From Dyella sedimenti (lineage in GTDB: Bacteria; Pseudomonadota; Gammaproteobacteria; Xanthomonadales; Rhodanobacteraceae), in contig NZ_JAKWJO010000005.1 of assembly GCF_022760995.1 (NCBI RefSeq), forward strand, positions 1 to 64,000: a stretch of 64,000 nt of DNA. The letters are read 5' to 3'. The notes beneath the pieces are model-generated. The model saw only the letters and a list, made by a program, of their open reading frames with translations. It was not told where the DNA came from and ran no database searches. A program made the translations under genes and the position numbers. Shown one piece after another: positions 44,753 to 54,260 of the stretch. How positions within the stretch are numbered: the stretch's first letter is position 1; each line of letters opens with the position of its first letter.

Positions 44753-46822
44753 TCAATGCGACGCCGGCGCCACATCCGTCCACTGCTTCAACCACGCATT
44801 CACCGTCTCGTGCCACTGCACGCTGTTCTGCGGCTTGAGCACCCAATGGTTCTCGTCCGGGAAATGCAGCAGCTTGCTGGGGATGCCGCGGCGCTGCAGC
44901 GCGGTGAACGCGCCCAGGCCCTGCGTATCGGGAATGCGGAAGTCCTGCGCCGAATGGACCACCAGCATCGGCACGCGCCAGTCCTTCACGTGATCGATGG
45001 GATTGAAGCGCTCGTAGTTTTCCGGGTGCTCGTACTGCGTGCCGCCGTTCTCGCGCTCCTCGAACCACAGTTCCTCGGTGTCGTAGTACATGGCACGGGC
45101 ATCGAACACGCCATCATGATCGACCAGGCACTTCCACGGCTCGTTCCACACGCCGGCGATCCAGTAGATCATGTAGCCGCCGTAGCTTGCACCCAGCGCA
45201 CAGGCGCGGTCGCCGTCCAGGAAACTGTACTTGGAAAGGGCTGCCTTCCAGCCTGCCTTGAGGTCTTCCAACGGCTTGCCGCCCCAGTCGCCCGAGATGG
45301 AGTCGGTGAACGCCTGGCCATAGCCGGTGGAGCCGTGGAAGTTGATGGTGACCACGGCGAAGCCCTGGCCCGCATAGGTCTGCGGATTCCAGCGATAGCT
45401 CCAGCTATCGTTCATCGCGCCCTGCGGGCCACCATGGATGATGAAGGCCACGGGGTATTTCTTGCCCGACTTGTAGTTGGCCGGCTTGACTACGTAGCCC
45501 TGCACCGTCTCGTCGTTCCAACCCTTGAAGGTGAAGAACTCGGGCTCGCCCATCTGCACGTTCTTCAGGCGCTTGGCGTTGTAGTGCGTCACCTGCTTGA
45601 GGCCCTTGCCCTGCAGATCCGCCAGGTAGAGATCCGCCGGGCGCTTGAGGTCGTCGCGCTGTACCAGCAGCCTGTTCTTGCCTACCGCATAAGCCCCCAC
45701 CTCACCATGGGAAACCAGCGTGGCGACCTTGCCGGTGGCGGCATCGATGGCGAACAGGGGATGTTGGCCGTTGTCGTCCGCCGTGGCGTAGAGCGTCTTG
45801 CCGTCCGTGGAAATCTGCAGCCCACCGGCGGAGCGGTCCCAGCCCGGCGCCACTTCGCGCCGCTGCCCACTGGCCAGATCCAGCGCCATGATGCCGAAAC
45901 GGTCGGCCTCGGATACCGGCGTCTTCATCGCCAGGTAGTACAGCGTCTTGCCATCCGGCGACGGCACCGGATCGGCGTCCCAGGCGGGGTTGTCCGCCGT
46001 GAGATTGCGCGGCGCAGCCGAACCATCGACCGGTACACTGTAGATATCGAAGTTGGTCGACCACGGCTCGGACTTGCCGGCAATGCGCACGTCGAAATAG
46101 ACCGTCTTGCCATCGGGCGAGAAGCTGTATTCGCCCTCGTCGCCAAACGGCTTGCTGGGCACGTCGCCATCGATGCCGCGGGTCAGCAACTGCGGCTGTT
46201 CCGACGGGTTATCCAGGTCGGCGATGAACAGCTGCGCGCGGCGACCGTCCGCCCAGGTATCCCAATGGCGCACGAACAGCTTGTCGTAGACGGTGCCCGA
46301 AGCCTTGTCCGCGGCACGGCCATCCAGCCGCTCCTTGGTGCAGGCCAGGTCGGCGCAATCTGTGAATACACCAAAATCGAGCAGCACCTTCTTGCCATCC
46401 GGGGAGAGCTTGTAGCCATCCACGTCGATGGGCGCATGCGTCACCTGGACAGCCGGCAAGGAAGCATCCAGCGAGTGATGCCATAGCTGTGTGACGCCGT
46501 CCTTTGCCGCGAGATAGTAGAAGGCCGTGCCATCTACCGCCCAACGCGGGGACGACGCCTTGTCCACCACCTTGACCGGCTCGCCGCCCTTGCTGAGATC
46601 GAGCAGGTAGATCGAGGTCACGCCCTTGTTGGCCACGTAATCGGTGGCGCGCACGGTATAGAGGGCATACCTGCCGTCCGGGGAAAGCTGCGGATCGCCG
46701 ACGCGGTCCATCATCACCAGGTCGCGGATATTGAAGGGGTGGGGACCATGGTTCTCGACATCGGCGGCCACGGCGGACGTACCGGCCAGCGCAAGCGCCA
46801 GCGCGACAAACAAGGGTTTCAT
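44753..46822 (-). CDS. S9 family prolyl oligopeptidase-type peptidase
   Basis: This 689-residue exported protein has a signal peptide (MKPLFVALALALAGTSAVAA), an N-terminal beta-propeller with SPDGK-type repeats, and a C-terminal alpha/beta-hydrolase domain with the triad Ser in GASYGGYM (about 540), Asp in HSAQDFRIP (about 629) and His in ENHWVLK (about 657). It is of the dipeptidyl- or acylaminoacyl-peptidase type and would release short peptides in the periplasm. The start at 46822 gives the signal peptide directly. It is divergent from a POT peptide transporter, suggesting a joint role in peptide scavenging. Confidence 0.93.
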   Translation of the reverse strand: MKPLFVALALALAGTSAVAADVENHGPHPFNIRDLVMMDRVGDPQLSPDGRYALYTVRATDYVANKGVTSIYLLDLSKGGEPVKVVDKASSPRWAVDGTAFYYLAAKDGVTQLWHHSLDASLPAVQVTHAPIDVDGYKLSPDGKKVLLDFGVFTDCADLACTKERLDGRAADKASGTVYDKLFVRHWDTWADGRRAQLFIADLDNPSEQPQLLTRGIDGDVPSKPFGDEGEYSFSPDGKTVYFDVRIAGKSEPWSTNFDIYSVPVDGSAAPRNLTADNPAWDADPVPSPDGKTLYYLAMKTPVSEADRFGIMALDLASGQRREVAPGWDRSAGGLQISTDGKTLYATADDNGQHPLFAIDAATGKVATLVSHGEVGAYAVGKNRLLVQRDDLKRPADLYLADLQGKGLKQVTHYNAKRLKNVQMGEPEFFTFKGWNDETVQGYVVKPANYKSGKKYPVAFIIHGGPQGAMNDSWSYRWNPQTYAGQGFAVVTINFHGSTGYGQAFTDSISGDWGGKPLEDLKAGWKAALSKYSFLDGDRACALGASYGGYMIYWIAGVWNEPWKCLVDHDGVFDARAMYYDTEELWFEERENGGTQYEHPENYERFNPIDHVKDWRVPMLVVHSAQDFRIPDTQGLGAFTALQRRGIPSKLLHFPDENHWVLKPQNSVQWHETVNAWLKQWTDVAPASH

Positions 46823-46979
46823 CGAAGGGTTCCCTGAGTATTGCGAAAGCACTGACGGTAAGAGGCGGCGGCACGCAGCGCAAGCCGCGGCGCGACACCG
46901 CAGGTTCCTGCTCCCACACGGCCCCAGGCCAAGGCGGAAGGCGCCGGTATACTCCTGCTTTTGACGCCCGGCCTGCCGC

Positions 46980-48725
46980 ATGACCGACGCCATCGCCCCA
47001 ACCCTGTCCGGCACGACGGCCATCCGGGTCGACGCCGACGAACTGTTCGGCCATCCCAAGGGGCTGTATGTCTGCTTCTTCACCGAAATGTGGGAGCGCT
47101 TCTCCTTCTACGGCATGAAGGCGCTGCTGGCGCTTTACCTGATCAAGCACCACGGCTTCTCGGACGCCGAGAGCCTGTCCGTGCTGGGCGCCTATGGCGG
47201 CCTGGTCTATGCCACGCCCTTGCTCGGCGGCTTGCTGGCCGACCGCTACCTGGGCATGCGCAAGGCGGTGGCGCTCGGCGGCATCCTGCTGTGCCTGGGC
47301 CACCTGGGCATGGCAGTGGAAGGCCATGCGGCCACGGTCGGGCCGGATGGCGTGGTGCATCGCGACGCGTTTGCGCTGAGCGTGTTCTACCTGTCGTTGG
47401 CGCTGATCATCAGCGGCGCGGGCTTCCTCAAGCCGAATATCTCCACCGTGGTGGGCAAGCTCTATCCCGAGAACGATCCCCGCCTGGACGCCGGCTTCAC
47501 CCTATTCTATGCCGGCATCAATGTCGGCGCCCTATTCTCCGCGCTGATCTGCGGCTATCTGGGCGACACCTATGGCTGGGGCTACGGCTTCGGCGCGGCC
47601 GGCATCGGCATGCTGGCGGGGCTGGCCGTCTTCCTTACCGGGCAGAAATACCTGCAAGGACATGCAGAGCCGCCGAATCCCCAGGCGCTGCGTCGCCGCG
47701 TGTTCGGCCCGATCACGGTGGAGTGGGCCATCTACCTCGGTGCTGCCCTGACCTTGCCGGTGCTGTGGGCGCTGATGCAACTAGGCGATGCCGTGCTGTG
47801 GCTGCAGGTGCTGGCCATGTTGTCGTGGCTGGGCTGGCTGGGCTGGTATGTCACCGCGCGCTGCACGCCGGTGCAGCGCCGCCAGATGCTGGCCTGCGTG
47901 TTCTTCACCGCCATCTGCCTGTTGTTCTTCTCGCTGTACGAGCAGACCTATGGCTCATGGGTACTGTTCAACGACCGCATGCTGACCAAGGACCTGTTCC
48001 CCTCGCTGGTGATCCGCGAGGGCCACCCGGTGCCCTGGTCCACCCTGCCCTTGCTGCTGTGCCCCTTCGTGATCGCCCTTGCCCTGCGCCTGCGCGGCCA
48101 GCGCCTGCCGGCTATCCTGCTTGGCGGCCTGACCGTGATGGGGCTCGCGTTGATCGTGCGCGATTGCATCGTGCTGCCACAGACCGCCAGTTCACTGACC
48201 TACCTGGGCGCCCTGTTCATCGTGCTGCTTTCCCCGCTGATGGCCTGGCTATGGCCCTTCCTCGACCGGCACGGCCTCAACCCATCCACCCCGGCCAAGA
48301 GCGCCATCGGCCTGGCCTTTGCCGGCCTGTCGTTCCTGCCGCTGCTGCTGGGCAACGACACCGTCACGCCCGATGCGCTGGGCAGCGTCTGGTGGATCGT
48401 GCTGGCCTACCTGCTGATCGAGATCGGCGAAGTCGCCCTGGCCCCCATCGGCCTGTCCGCCGTCACCCAGCTCTCGGTACCCCAGGTAGCCGGCCTGATG
48501 ATGGGCGCCTGGTGGCTGGGCACCTCGTTCTCCGAGCAGCTAGCTTCCATCTTCGGCAAGTTCGCCGCCCTGGACCTTCCCGCCGACGGCAAGATCGACC
48601 TGGCCGTGGCGACGGCCAAGTATGGGGAGTTGTTCCAGCACATGATCTGGCTGGGATTGGCTGCCGCGGTAGGGGCGCTGGCGTTGACGCCGGTGATGAG
48701 GCGGTGGATGAAGAATGCTGGCTGA
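46980..48725 (+). CDS. Proton-coupled oligopeptide transporter (POT/PTR2 family)
   Basis: This 581-residue MFS protein has the POT signature FFTEMWERFSFYGMKALLALYL, where the EXXER residues couple proton movement, a FYAGINVGALFS motif in helix 5, and 12-14 membrane helices. POT proteins import di- and tripeptides with protons. Its divergent neighbour is a secreted S9 peptidase that would supply those peptides. Confidence 0.93.
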   Translation: MTDAIAPTLSGTTAIRVDADELFGHPKGLYVCFFTEMWERFSFYGMKALLALYLIKHHGFSDAESLSVLGAYGGLVYATPLLGGLLADRYLGMRKAVALGGILLCLGHLGMAVEGHAATVGPDGVVHRDAFALSVFYLSLALIISGAGFLKPNISTVVGKLYPENDPRLDAGFTLFYAGINVGALFSALICGYLGDTYGWGYGFGAAGIGMLAGLAVFLTGQKYLQGHAEPPNPQALRRRVFGPITVEWAIYLGAALTLPVLWALMQLGDAVLWLQVLAMLSWLGWLGWYVTARCTPVQRRQMLACVFFTAICLLFFSLYEQTYGSWVLFNDRMLTKDLFPSLVIREGHPVPWSTLPLLLCPFVIALALRLRGQRLPAILLGGLTVMGLALIVRDCIVLPQTASSLTYLGALFIVLLSPLMAWLWPFLDRHGLNPSTPAKSAIGLAFAGLSFLPLLLGNDTVTPDALGSVWWIVLAYLLIEIGEVALAPIGLSAVTQLSVPQVAGLMMGAWWLGTSFSEQLASIFGKFAALDLPADGKIDLAVATAKYGELFQHMIWLGLAAAVGALALTPVMRRWMKNAG

Positions 48726-48818
48726 GGCCTTCTTGCCGCCAAAAAAGAGCGGCATGGTTCACGATTCCCGCAGCTTCTCGTACGAAAACGCTTACTCATT
48801 ACGTAGGCGACCGGTGCT

Positions 48819-48834
48819 GGTATAAAACGTGCCT
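48819..48834 (+). promoter_or_regulatory. Sigma-54-type promoter of pilin 1
   Basis: GG (48819-48820) and GC (48831-48832) are exactly ten bases apart in CTGGTATAAAACGTGCC, matching the -24/-12 pattern. The predicted start leaves a leader of about 23 bases. Type IV pilin genes in relatives use sigma-54 with PilSR, and those genes are not in this window. Confidence 0.6.
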
Positions 48835-48866
48835 TGGCATCCTCGAGACAACCAGGGGATTCCCAC

Positions 48867-49304
48867 ATGCACCGCCAGCGCCCTTCCGCCGGCTTCACCT
48901 TGATCGAACTGATGATCGTCGTGGCGATCATCGCCATCCTTGCCGCCATTGCCATTCCGGCGTATCAGGACTACACGATACGAGCCCAGGTGAGCGAGGG
49001 CATGAGCTTGGCCACTGGAGCCAAAGCCGCTATATGGGACTTTGTATCTAACACCGGACGATTTCCCACAGAAAATCAGTCTGCGGGCCTTGCAGCCCCT
49101 GCCTCAATCTCAGGCAGCTACGTTTCCGGCGTGAATATTGTCGAGGGCCAAATACAGGTTTCCTTCAACAGCCTCAAAGCTAACGCCGCCATTAAAACGC
49201 AAACACTGATTCTTTCACCGGTAACCAACGTCGGCAGCATCACATGGGTATGCACAGGTAGCACACTCTCAGCCAAGTATCTGCCCTCGACCTGTAGACA
49301 GTAG
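48867..49304 (+). CDS. Type IV pilin, copy 1
   Basis: This 145-residue pilin has a short leader ending [13 protein letters not shown], Glu5 of the mature protein, the hydrophobic N-terminal helix, and a C-terminal Cys pair (TWVCTGS...PSTCRQ) that forms the disulfide-bonded loop. The first 30 mature residues match pilin 2 exactly or nearly so, while the globular part differs. I chose 48867 (MHRQRPSAG) because AGGGG lies just upstream. It precedes pilin 2 with a perfect hairpin in between, so the two are probably transcribed separately. Confidence 0.93.
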   Translation: MHRQRPSAGFTLIELMIVVAIIAILAAIAIPAYQDYTIRAQVSEGMSLATGAKAAIWDFVSNTGRFPTENQSAGLAAPASISGSYVSGVNIVEGQIQVSFNSLKANAAIKTQTLILSPVTNVGSITWVCTGSTLSAKYLPSTCRQ

Positions 49305-49348
49305 CTAGCACTCAGGTGTGCTAGCCTAACATCCTTGCCAGTCCCACT

Positions 49349-49381
49349 GGCGAAAAGTGACGCTTCGCGTCACTTTTCGCC
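49349..49381. terminator. Hairpin after pilin 1
   Basis: A perfect 14-pair stem GGCGAAAAGTGACG/CGTCACTTTTCGCC around a CTTCG loop. The A/T runs lie inside the stem, so it can act in either direction as terminator and 3' stabiliser. Confidence 0.75.
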
Positions 49382-49523
49382 CTAAACTGAATAGCAGTAT
49401 GGTGCCATACACATCACGTTTCGTGCCTCAAACCCAGTCCTGTCTTGTACGCTTGTGACCATTCGTGATGGTGTGCACAATCCCCTTTCCCGTTGATATG
49501 CGGGAATATAAAAGCGGCAGCCA

Positions 49524-49539
49524 TGGCATATAAGCTGCT
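49524..49539 (+). promoter_or_regulatory. Sigma-54-type promoter of pilin 2
   Basis: TGGCATATAAGCTGCT has GG and GC ten bases apart (49525-49526 and 49537-49538), close to the TGGCAC-N5-TTGC consensus. Confidence 0.65.
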
Positions 49540-49665
49540 TGACATGCCGCGAGCTTCCTGGTCGTTCCGACCGCAAGTATTGGGACCAATCCCGCCTAGG
49601 GGGATTCGGGACTGGGGCTCAGGGGGCAATAACTACGGTTAGCTAACCAAGACAGAGGAACCATC

Positions 49666-50109
49666 ATGAAGAACGTGCAAAAGGGCTTCACGCTGATCGA
49701 GTTGATGATCGTCGTGGCGATCATCGCGATTCTGGCTGCCATCGCCATCCCGGCTTATCAGGACTACACCATCCGCTCACAAGTTTCTGAAGGACTCTCG
49801 TTGGCCGATGGTGCGAAGACCGCCTTAGCCGAGTATTACTCGAACAAGGGGCAGTTTCCGACCTCGAATGGTTCAGCTGGCCTTGCAGCAGCAGCGAGCA
49901 TCAATGGCAATTATGTTTCGCAGGTCGATGGCGGCACCACGCAGGGTCAGATCCAAGTGAGCTATGGTGGCCCAAAAGCCAACGCCAAGCTGTCGGCCGG
50001 TCCCGCAGTGCTCATCCTGTCGGCGATTACCAACGCGGGCAGCGTGCAGTGGACTTGCAAGGCAGGGGCCAACTTGTCGACCAAGTATCTGCCGTCTTCG
50101 TGCCGTTAA
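49666..50109 (+). CDS. pilA: Major type IV pilin
   Basis: This 147-residue pilin has a six-residue leader before [10 protein letters not shown] (MKNVQKG|F), Glu5, and a C-terminal disulfide loop ([19 protein letters not shown]). The short leader and AGAGGAA ribosome site are typical of the main PilA. The protein ends Ser-Ser-Cys-Arg, close to the C-terminal Ser that TfpO glycosylates in some Pseudomonas pilins; whether it is modified here is unknown. It is followed by a strong terminator and then the TMTC-like genes. Confidence 0.95.
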   Translation: MKNVQKGFTLIELMIVVAIIAILAAIAIPAYQDYTIRSQVSEGLSLADGAKTALAEYYSNKGQFPTSNGSAGLAAAASINGNYVSQVDGGTTQGQIQVSYGGPKANAKLSAGPAVLILSAITNAGSVQWTCKAGANLSTKYLPSSCR

Positions 50110-50151
50110 TTTGGCAATTTTGGCTGGGCATTTAAAACCAGCTTCAAGAAA

Positions 50152-50184
50152 AAGAAGGGCCGCCACAGGCGGCCCTTCTTTTTT
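50152..50184 (+). terminator. Terminator after pilA
   Basis: AAGAAGGGCCGCC/GGCGGCCCTTCTT stem with an ACA loop followed by TTTT, 43 bases past the pilA stop. It would let pilA be made in great excess over the downstream sugar genes. Confidence 0.92.
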
Positions 50185-50200
50185 CGACATAGCAGAAGCA

Positions 50201-52162
50201 ATGCGAGCCCTTCCCCAAATCATAGCGCTTTATCTCATATTGATTATAGCCTGGGTCGCTTATCAGCCCGGGCTTAAAGGCGATTTTCTCTTTGATGACT
50301 TTGGTAATTTGCCTGCCTTAGGGGCCACCGGACCAATAGATAACATCAACGCTTTCGCACGATACATTACTTCAGGCAATGCTGATGTTACCGGCAGGCC
50401 TGTAGCTCTGGCCACATTTTTACTCGATGCGCAAGACTGGCCGGCCTCTCCTGCTTCATTTAAGCACACCAACGTCCTAATTCATTTGCTCAATGGAACC
50501 TTGCTCGTCTGGGCACTATTGCTACTTGGCAGGGTATTGCAGCTACCTGAGAAGATTAGCCAAAATGCCGCTATCACTGGCGCCGGTATCTGGCTACTAC
50601 ATCCCTTCTTTGTATCTACGACGCTGTATATCGTACAGCGAGAGGCTATGCTGCCAGCAACCTTCACGCTACTTGCGTTGGTTGCCTGGGTTAAAGGCTA
50701 TAACAGACTACTATCCAACTCGAGGCGAAGCGGCCTAGCCATGATGGGAATAGCAATCATGGCTTGCACACCACTAGCAGTATTGAGCAAGGCCAACGGG
50801 GCATTACTTCCACTACTCTTATTGGTAGTCAACTCAACCATATTGGCACCAAACGCATCCGCATCAAGCAATACAATTCGGGTCTATCGCTATGCATCTT
50901 ACCTTCTTCTAGTTATACCAAGCCTGCTTCTTATTATTTGGCTGGTCGCCAAAATCCCCTCGTCGATGGAGAGCGCGGCTGAAACAAGGTCTTGGACCGT
51001 CTATCAACGGCTATTAAGCGAACCAAGAGTCATAACTGAATATCTGGTTCGACTCGCCATACCGCGATCTTCTTCACGAGGATTATTCAATGATGCCATC
51101 CAGGCTTCAACTGGATTGATGCATCCATGGACTACACTACCCTGCATGCTGCTCATTGCAGGCCTTATCATTCTCGGATTGAGGTTACACCGAACTCATC
51201 CAACGTGGGCACTCACAATACTCTTTTACTTTGCAGGTCATATTATTGAAAGCACCTGGATTCCTTTGGAGCTGTACTATGAACACCGCAATTATCTACC
51301 TGCAACCCTGCTCTTCTGGCCAGTCAGCATTGCAATCTTTACAAATCTATATCCAACAAAGATCCAATCTCTACTTGCAGCAATAGTACTAGGCCTCTTG
51401 GCGATCTTGACTCGCTTGCACGCCACGCAATGGGGTGACGGCTATTTATTGGCTAATGTTTGGGCATCTATAAATTCAACATCCACGAGAGCCCAAGCCA
51501 ATGCGGCCTCATATGAAATAGCTCATGGAAGATCAGGTCTTGCAGCTCGGCGTCTTCAAGCGGCCTTAGCCATCAATCCACTCGACATCCAAGTTCCAGT
51601 TAATCTCATTGGAGCCGAGTGCAAACTAGGAAGCGTAAGACCCGAGACCATACACGCGCTGTCCTATGCATTAAGCCATGCAAAATCGGGCTCTGAACTA
51701 ACTTACCACTGGTTTAACGACCTGATATCTCTTGCACGCAGCTACTCATGTGTAGGCCTCGATCTCGATACCGCCGCCATGCTTCTCCGGTCAGCCCAGG
51801 ACAACTCCTATTGGCAAGCACTCCCCGGGAAAAGACAAGACCTAGACCATCTTGAGGGTTTGCTTGAACTTGCCGAAGGAGCCCCACAGGCGGCACTGAA
51901 CTCGTTCAATCGGGCCTTGGCTCAGCAGCCGAGGCCTGACGCGGCTTTGGAGCAGGCTGCTCTCTTGGGCTCAGCAGGGCAACCCGAGCTTGGGCTAGCC
52001 CACCTGTCATATTTCGATACCCTACCTCCACCGGCCCAGCCACCAGTTGGCATGCCGATGCTTCACGCATGGATACTTCGGGAGCAACACTATTGGCCCC
52101 ATGAATTAGCTCACTTAAAAGAAACGCTCACGGCAGACACAAAAGAGAAGCATGAAAAATAA
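50201..52162 (+). CDS. TMTC-like GT-C membrane glycosyltransferase with TPR-like tail, copy 1
   Basis: This 653-residue protein has about ten N-terminal membrane helices, with the acidic FLFDDFGN motif right after the first helix (Asp-Asp pair expected in the active site of GT-C enzymes), KHTNVLIHLLNG, LYIVQREAML and PLELYYEHRNYLP, followed by a soluble helical C-terminal domain (about 480-640) with TPR-like spacing (ARRLQAALAINP, LNSFNRALAQQP). GT-C plus TPR is the layout of TMTC O-mannosyltransferases. Together with its position beside pilA, this suggests an O-glycosyltransferase acting on pilin or another exported protein. The ATG at 50201 follows the pilA terminator. DNA is AT-richer than the pil genes. 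It overlaps copy 2 by 11 bases. Confidence 0.78.
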   Translation: MRALPQIIALYLILIIAWVAYQPGLKGDFLFDDFGNLPALGATGPIDNINAFARYITSGNADVTGRPVALATFLLDAQDWPASPASFKHTNVLIHLLNGTLLVWALLLLGRVLQLPEKISQNAAITGAGIWLLHPFFVSTTLYIVQREAMLPATFTLLALVAWVKGYNRLLSNSRRSGLAMMGIAIMACTPLAVLSKANGALLPLLLLVVNSTILAPNASASSNTIRVYRYASYLLLVIPSLLLIIWLVAKIPSSMESAAETRSWTVYQRLLSEPRVITEYLVRLAIPRSSSRGLFNDAIQASTGLMHPWTTLPCMLLIAGLIILGLRLHRTHPTWALTILFYFAGHIIESTWIPLELYYEHRNYLPATLLFWPVSIAIFTNLYPTKIQSLLAAIVLGLLAILTRLHATQWGDGYLLANVWASINSTSTRAQANAASYEIAHGRSGLAARRLQAALAINPLDIQVPVNLIGAECKLGSVRPETIHALSYALSHAKSGSELTYHWFNDLISLARSYSCVGLDLDTAAMLLRSAQDNSYWQALPGKRQDLDHLEGLLELAEGAPQAALNSFNRALAQQPRPDAALEQAALLGSAGQPELGLAHLSYFDTLPPPAQPPVGMPMLHAWILREQHYWPHELAHLKETLTADTKEKHEK

Positions 52163-54215
52163 ATACCCAATGAAAGTATTTAAGTCATCAGCTGGGCTTT
52201 CTGTCTGCGCACTCATGCTTGCGCTCTTTCTCGCCGCCATTGTGTATTGGCCCGGTCTGTCCGGTTCATTCATATTTGATGATTACCCAAATATCGTTGA
52301 CAACCAAGCCGTTCAGCCCGTGAACGCGAGCCTGCCAAACCTAATCCGGGCAGCCCTTTCTTCGCCATCAAGCGACCTGAAACGCCCCCTGTCTTCTCTA
52401 AGTTTTGCTGCAAACTACTTGGCATCGGGCCTCAATCCTTATTGGATGAAGATCACCAACCTGGCCATTCACTTCGGTAATGGCATCTTGTTCTTCTTCT
52501 TGACTCGAGCACTATTAAGTGCAGTGACCGCCCCTGCAGCAGGGCAAGGACAGATATCCGAACGTCGCCAAATCACCACCGCAGCCCTCGTCGCCGGCTG
52601 CTGGATGATCCTTCCCATTAATCTCACAGGCGTTCTTTATATCGTGCAACGGATGGAGGCCTTGGCAAATCTTTTCATTGTTGCGGGCCTTATCGTGTAC
52701 TTGAAAGGACGGCAGTTGATGTTGTCCGAGCCTTCAGCGAAGCCAAAACATTTTTTGACTTCGCCAGGCTTTTTACTTTGCGCTGCAAGTTTGATTGGCT
52801 TTACGGCCGTCGGAGTGCTTGCTAAAGAGACGGCAGTAATGTTGCCTCTTTATGCCGCCCTGACAGAGTGGCTTCTCATCACAAAACCGCGTCGAAGCAA
52901 TAAGCAACAGAGTGTGCCAAGAAAATCTGACTGGCGAATTATCGGACTCTTTATCTGTGTCCTTTACATACCGTTAGCAGTGGGTTTGGCCTGGACACTG
53001 CCTCAAGTGTTAGACCCTATGCACTGGGCAACGAGAAGCTTCTCACTGAAGACCCGCCTTCTTAGCGAAACACGTATCGTGGTCGACTATTTGGCCTGGA
53101 CCATATTGCCCACGTTCAAAACACTCTCCTTTTATCACGATGACTTCCAGGCCTCACAAAGCCTGATAGCACCCTGGACGACCATTGCCAGCCTCGCAAT
53201 ACTTATTGGACTTGCTTCTTCCGTACTAGGCATCAGGCGCTACCTTCCACTTGTCGCGATAGGCATCGCCTTCTTCCTAGGCTGCCAGTTACCGACAGCA
53301 ACGATAATTCCTCTTGAACTTGTATTCGAACATCGAAACTACTTCGCAAGCTATGGCGTAATGCTGGCCATCGTTCCCTATATGCTCGGCATTCCTCCAG
53401 GAAGGCTTGTCAAATTTCACGCATCATCCGATACGGATCAGAATGAGAAAGAAGCGCCTCAATATGTGGAATCACTCCCGCTTGCTCGACGTTCAATCCT
53501 TATTTGCCTAATACTATTTTGGGCAGCTAATACTTGGATGACTTCGCAAGCATGGGGTGACCCTCTCCGATTGGCGCGGGAATTGGCAATGCGTGCTCCA
53601 AATTCCCCAAGAGCCCAATATGAGCTTGGCCGCACCTACATCATCTATTCACACTATGATCCCACCTCGCCATTCACACAATACGCATATGAGGCACTGG
53701 AAAAGGCCGCCACTCTACCTAATTCATCGATCTTGCCGGAGCAGGCGCTAATCTTCATGAATTCGCGCATGGGACTAGCTCAAAAGGACGCTTGGTGGGA
53801 TAGCCTCATTAACAAACTCAGCAAACACAAGCCAACGGTACAAGACGAAAGCTCCTTGGGTGCGCTTACCCAGTGTGCCCGCGAAGGTCATTGCGAACTA
53901 CCTAACCGACGAATGACCGCTGCTTACTTAGCCGCGCTCTCGCATCCAAATCCCAGCGCCCGCCTACTCGCAATGTATGGCGAGTACGCCTGGAACATCT
54001 TGAATGATCGACCTCTTGGCTTGAGCCTCTTGCAAGAGGCCACGCACGCAGCGCCTCAAGAGCCAGCTTACTGGATAACACTCATCAGAATGCTAGTCAG
54101 CCAAGGCCAGAAACAGGAAGCAATGCAGGCCATGCAAAAGCTGTCATCCTTGAACATTGGAGGACGCCTGAGTGGAACCATCGACGAACTTTCTGCGCTC
54201 ATGGAGTCCCACTAG
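52152..54215 (+). CDS. TMTC-like GT-C membrane glycosyltransferase with TPR-like tail, copy 2
   Basis: This 687-residue paralog of the preceding gene shares PGLSGSFIFDDYPN, MKITNLAIHFGNG, LYIVQRMEALAN, RLLSETRIVVDYLAW and PLELVFEHRNYF in the same order, then a soluble TPR-like tail (SPRAQYELGRTYIIY, EALEKAATLP). The Asp-Asp of FDD is kept. The two copies have clearly diverged, so they probably differ in sugar, acceptor or site. The ATG at 52152 lies inside the end of copy 1, so translation is coupled. An ATG six codons later is also possible. Confidence 0.78.
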   Translation: MKNKYPMKVFKSSAGLSVCALMLALFLAAIVYWPGLSGSFIFDDYPNIVDNQAVQPVNASLPNLIRAALSSPSSDLKRPLSSLSFAANYLASGLNPYWMKITNLAIHFGNGILFFFLTRALLSAVTAPAAGQGQISERRQITTAALVAGCWMILPINLTGVLYIVQRMEALANLFIVAGLIVYLKGRQLMLSEPSAKPKHFLTSPGFLLCAASLIGFTAVGVLAKETAVMLPLYAALTEWLLITKPRRSNKQQSVPRKSDWRIIGLFICVLYIPLAVGLAWTLPQVLDPMHWATRSFSLKTRLLSETRIVVDYLAWTILPTFKTLSFYHDDFQASQSLIAPWTTIASLAILIGLASSVLGIRRYLPLVAIGIAFFLGCQLPTATIIPLELVFEHRNYFASYGVMLAIVPYMLGIPPGRLVKFHASSDTDQNEKEAPQYVESLPLARRSILICLILFWAANTWMTSQAWGDPLRLARELAMRAPNSPRAQYELGRTYIIYSHYDPTSPFTQYAYEALEKAATLPNSSILPEQALIFMNSRMGLAQKDAWWDSLINKLSKHKPTVQDESSLGALTQCAREGHCELPNRRMTAAYLAALSHPNPSARLLAMYGEYAWNILNDRPLGLSLLQEATHAAPQEPAYWITLIRMLVSQGQKQEAMQAMQKLSSLNIGGRLSGTIDELSALMESH

Positions 54216-54260
54216 CGACCTGCCACGCCATCACACTAACGACCTACGGAAACATGGAAC

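Larger units (their letters stand above)
49305..49665. promoter_or_regulatory. Spacer between the two pilin genes
   Basis: About 360 bases without a gene. It contains the pilin 1 terminator hairpin (49349-49381), the short inverted repeat ACCAT/ATGGT (49458-49472) and the sigma-54-type promoter of pilin 2 (49524-49539), leaving a leader of about 115 bases. Confidence 0.65.
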
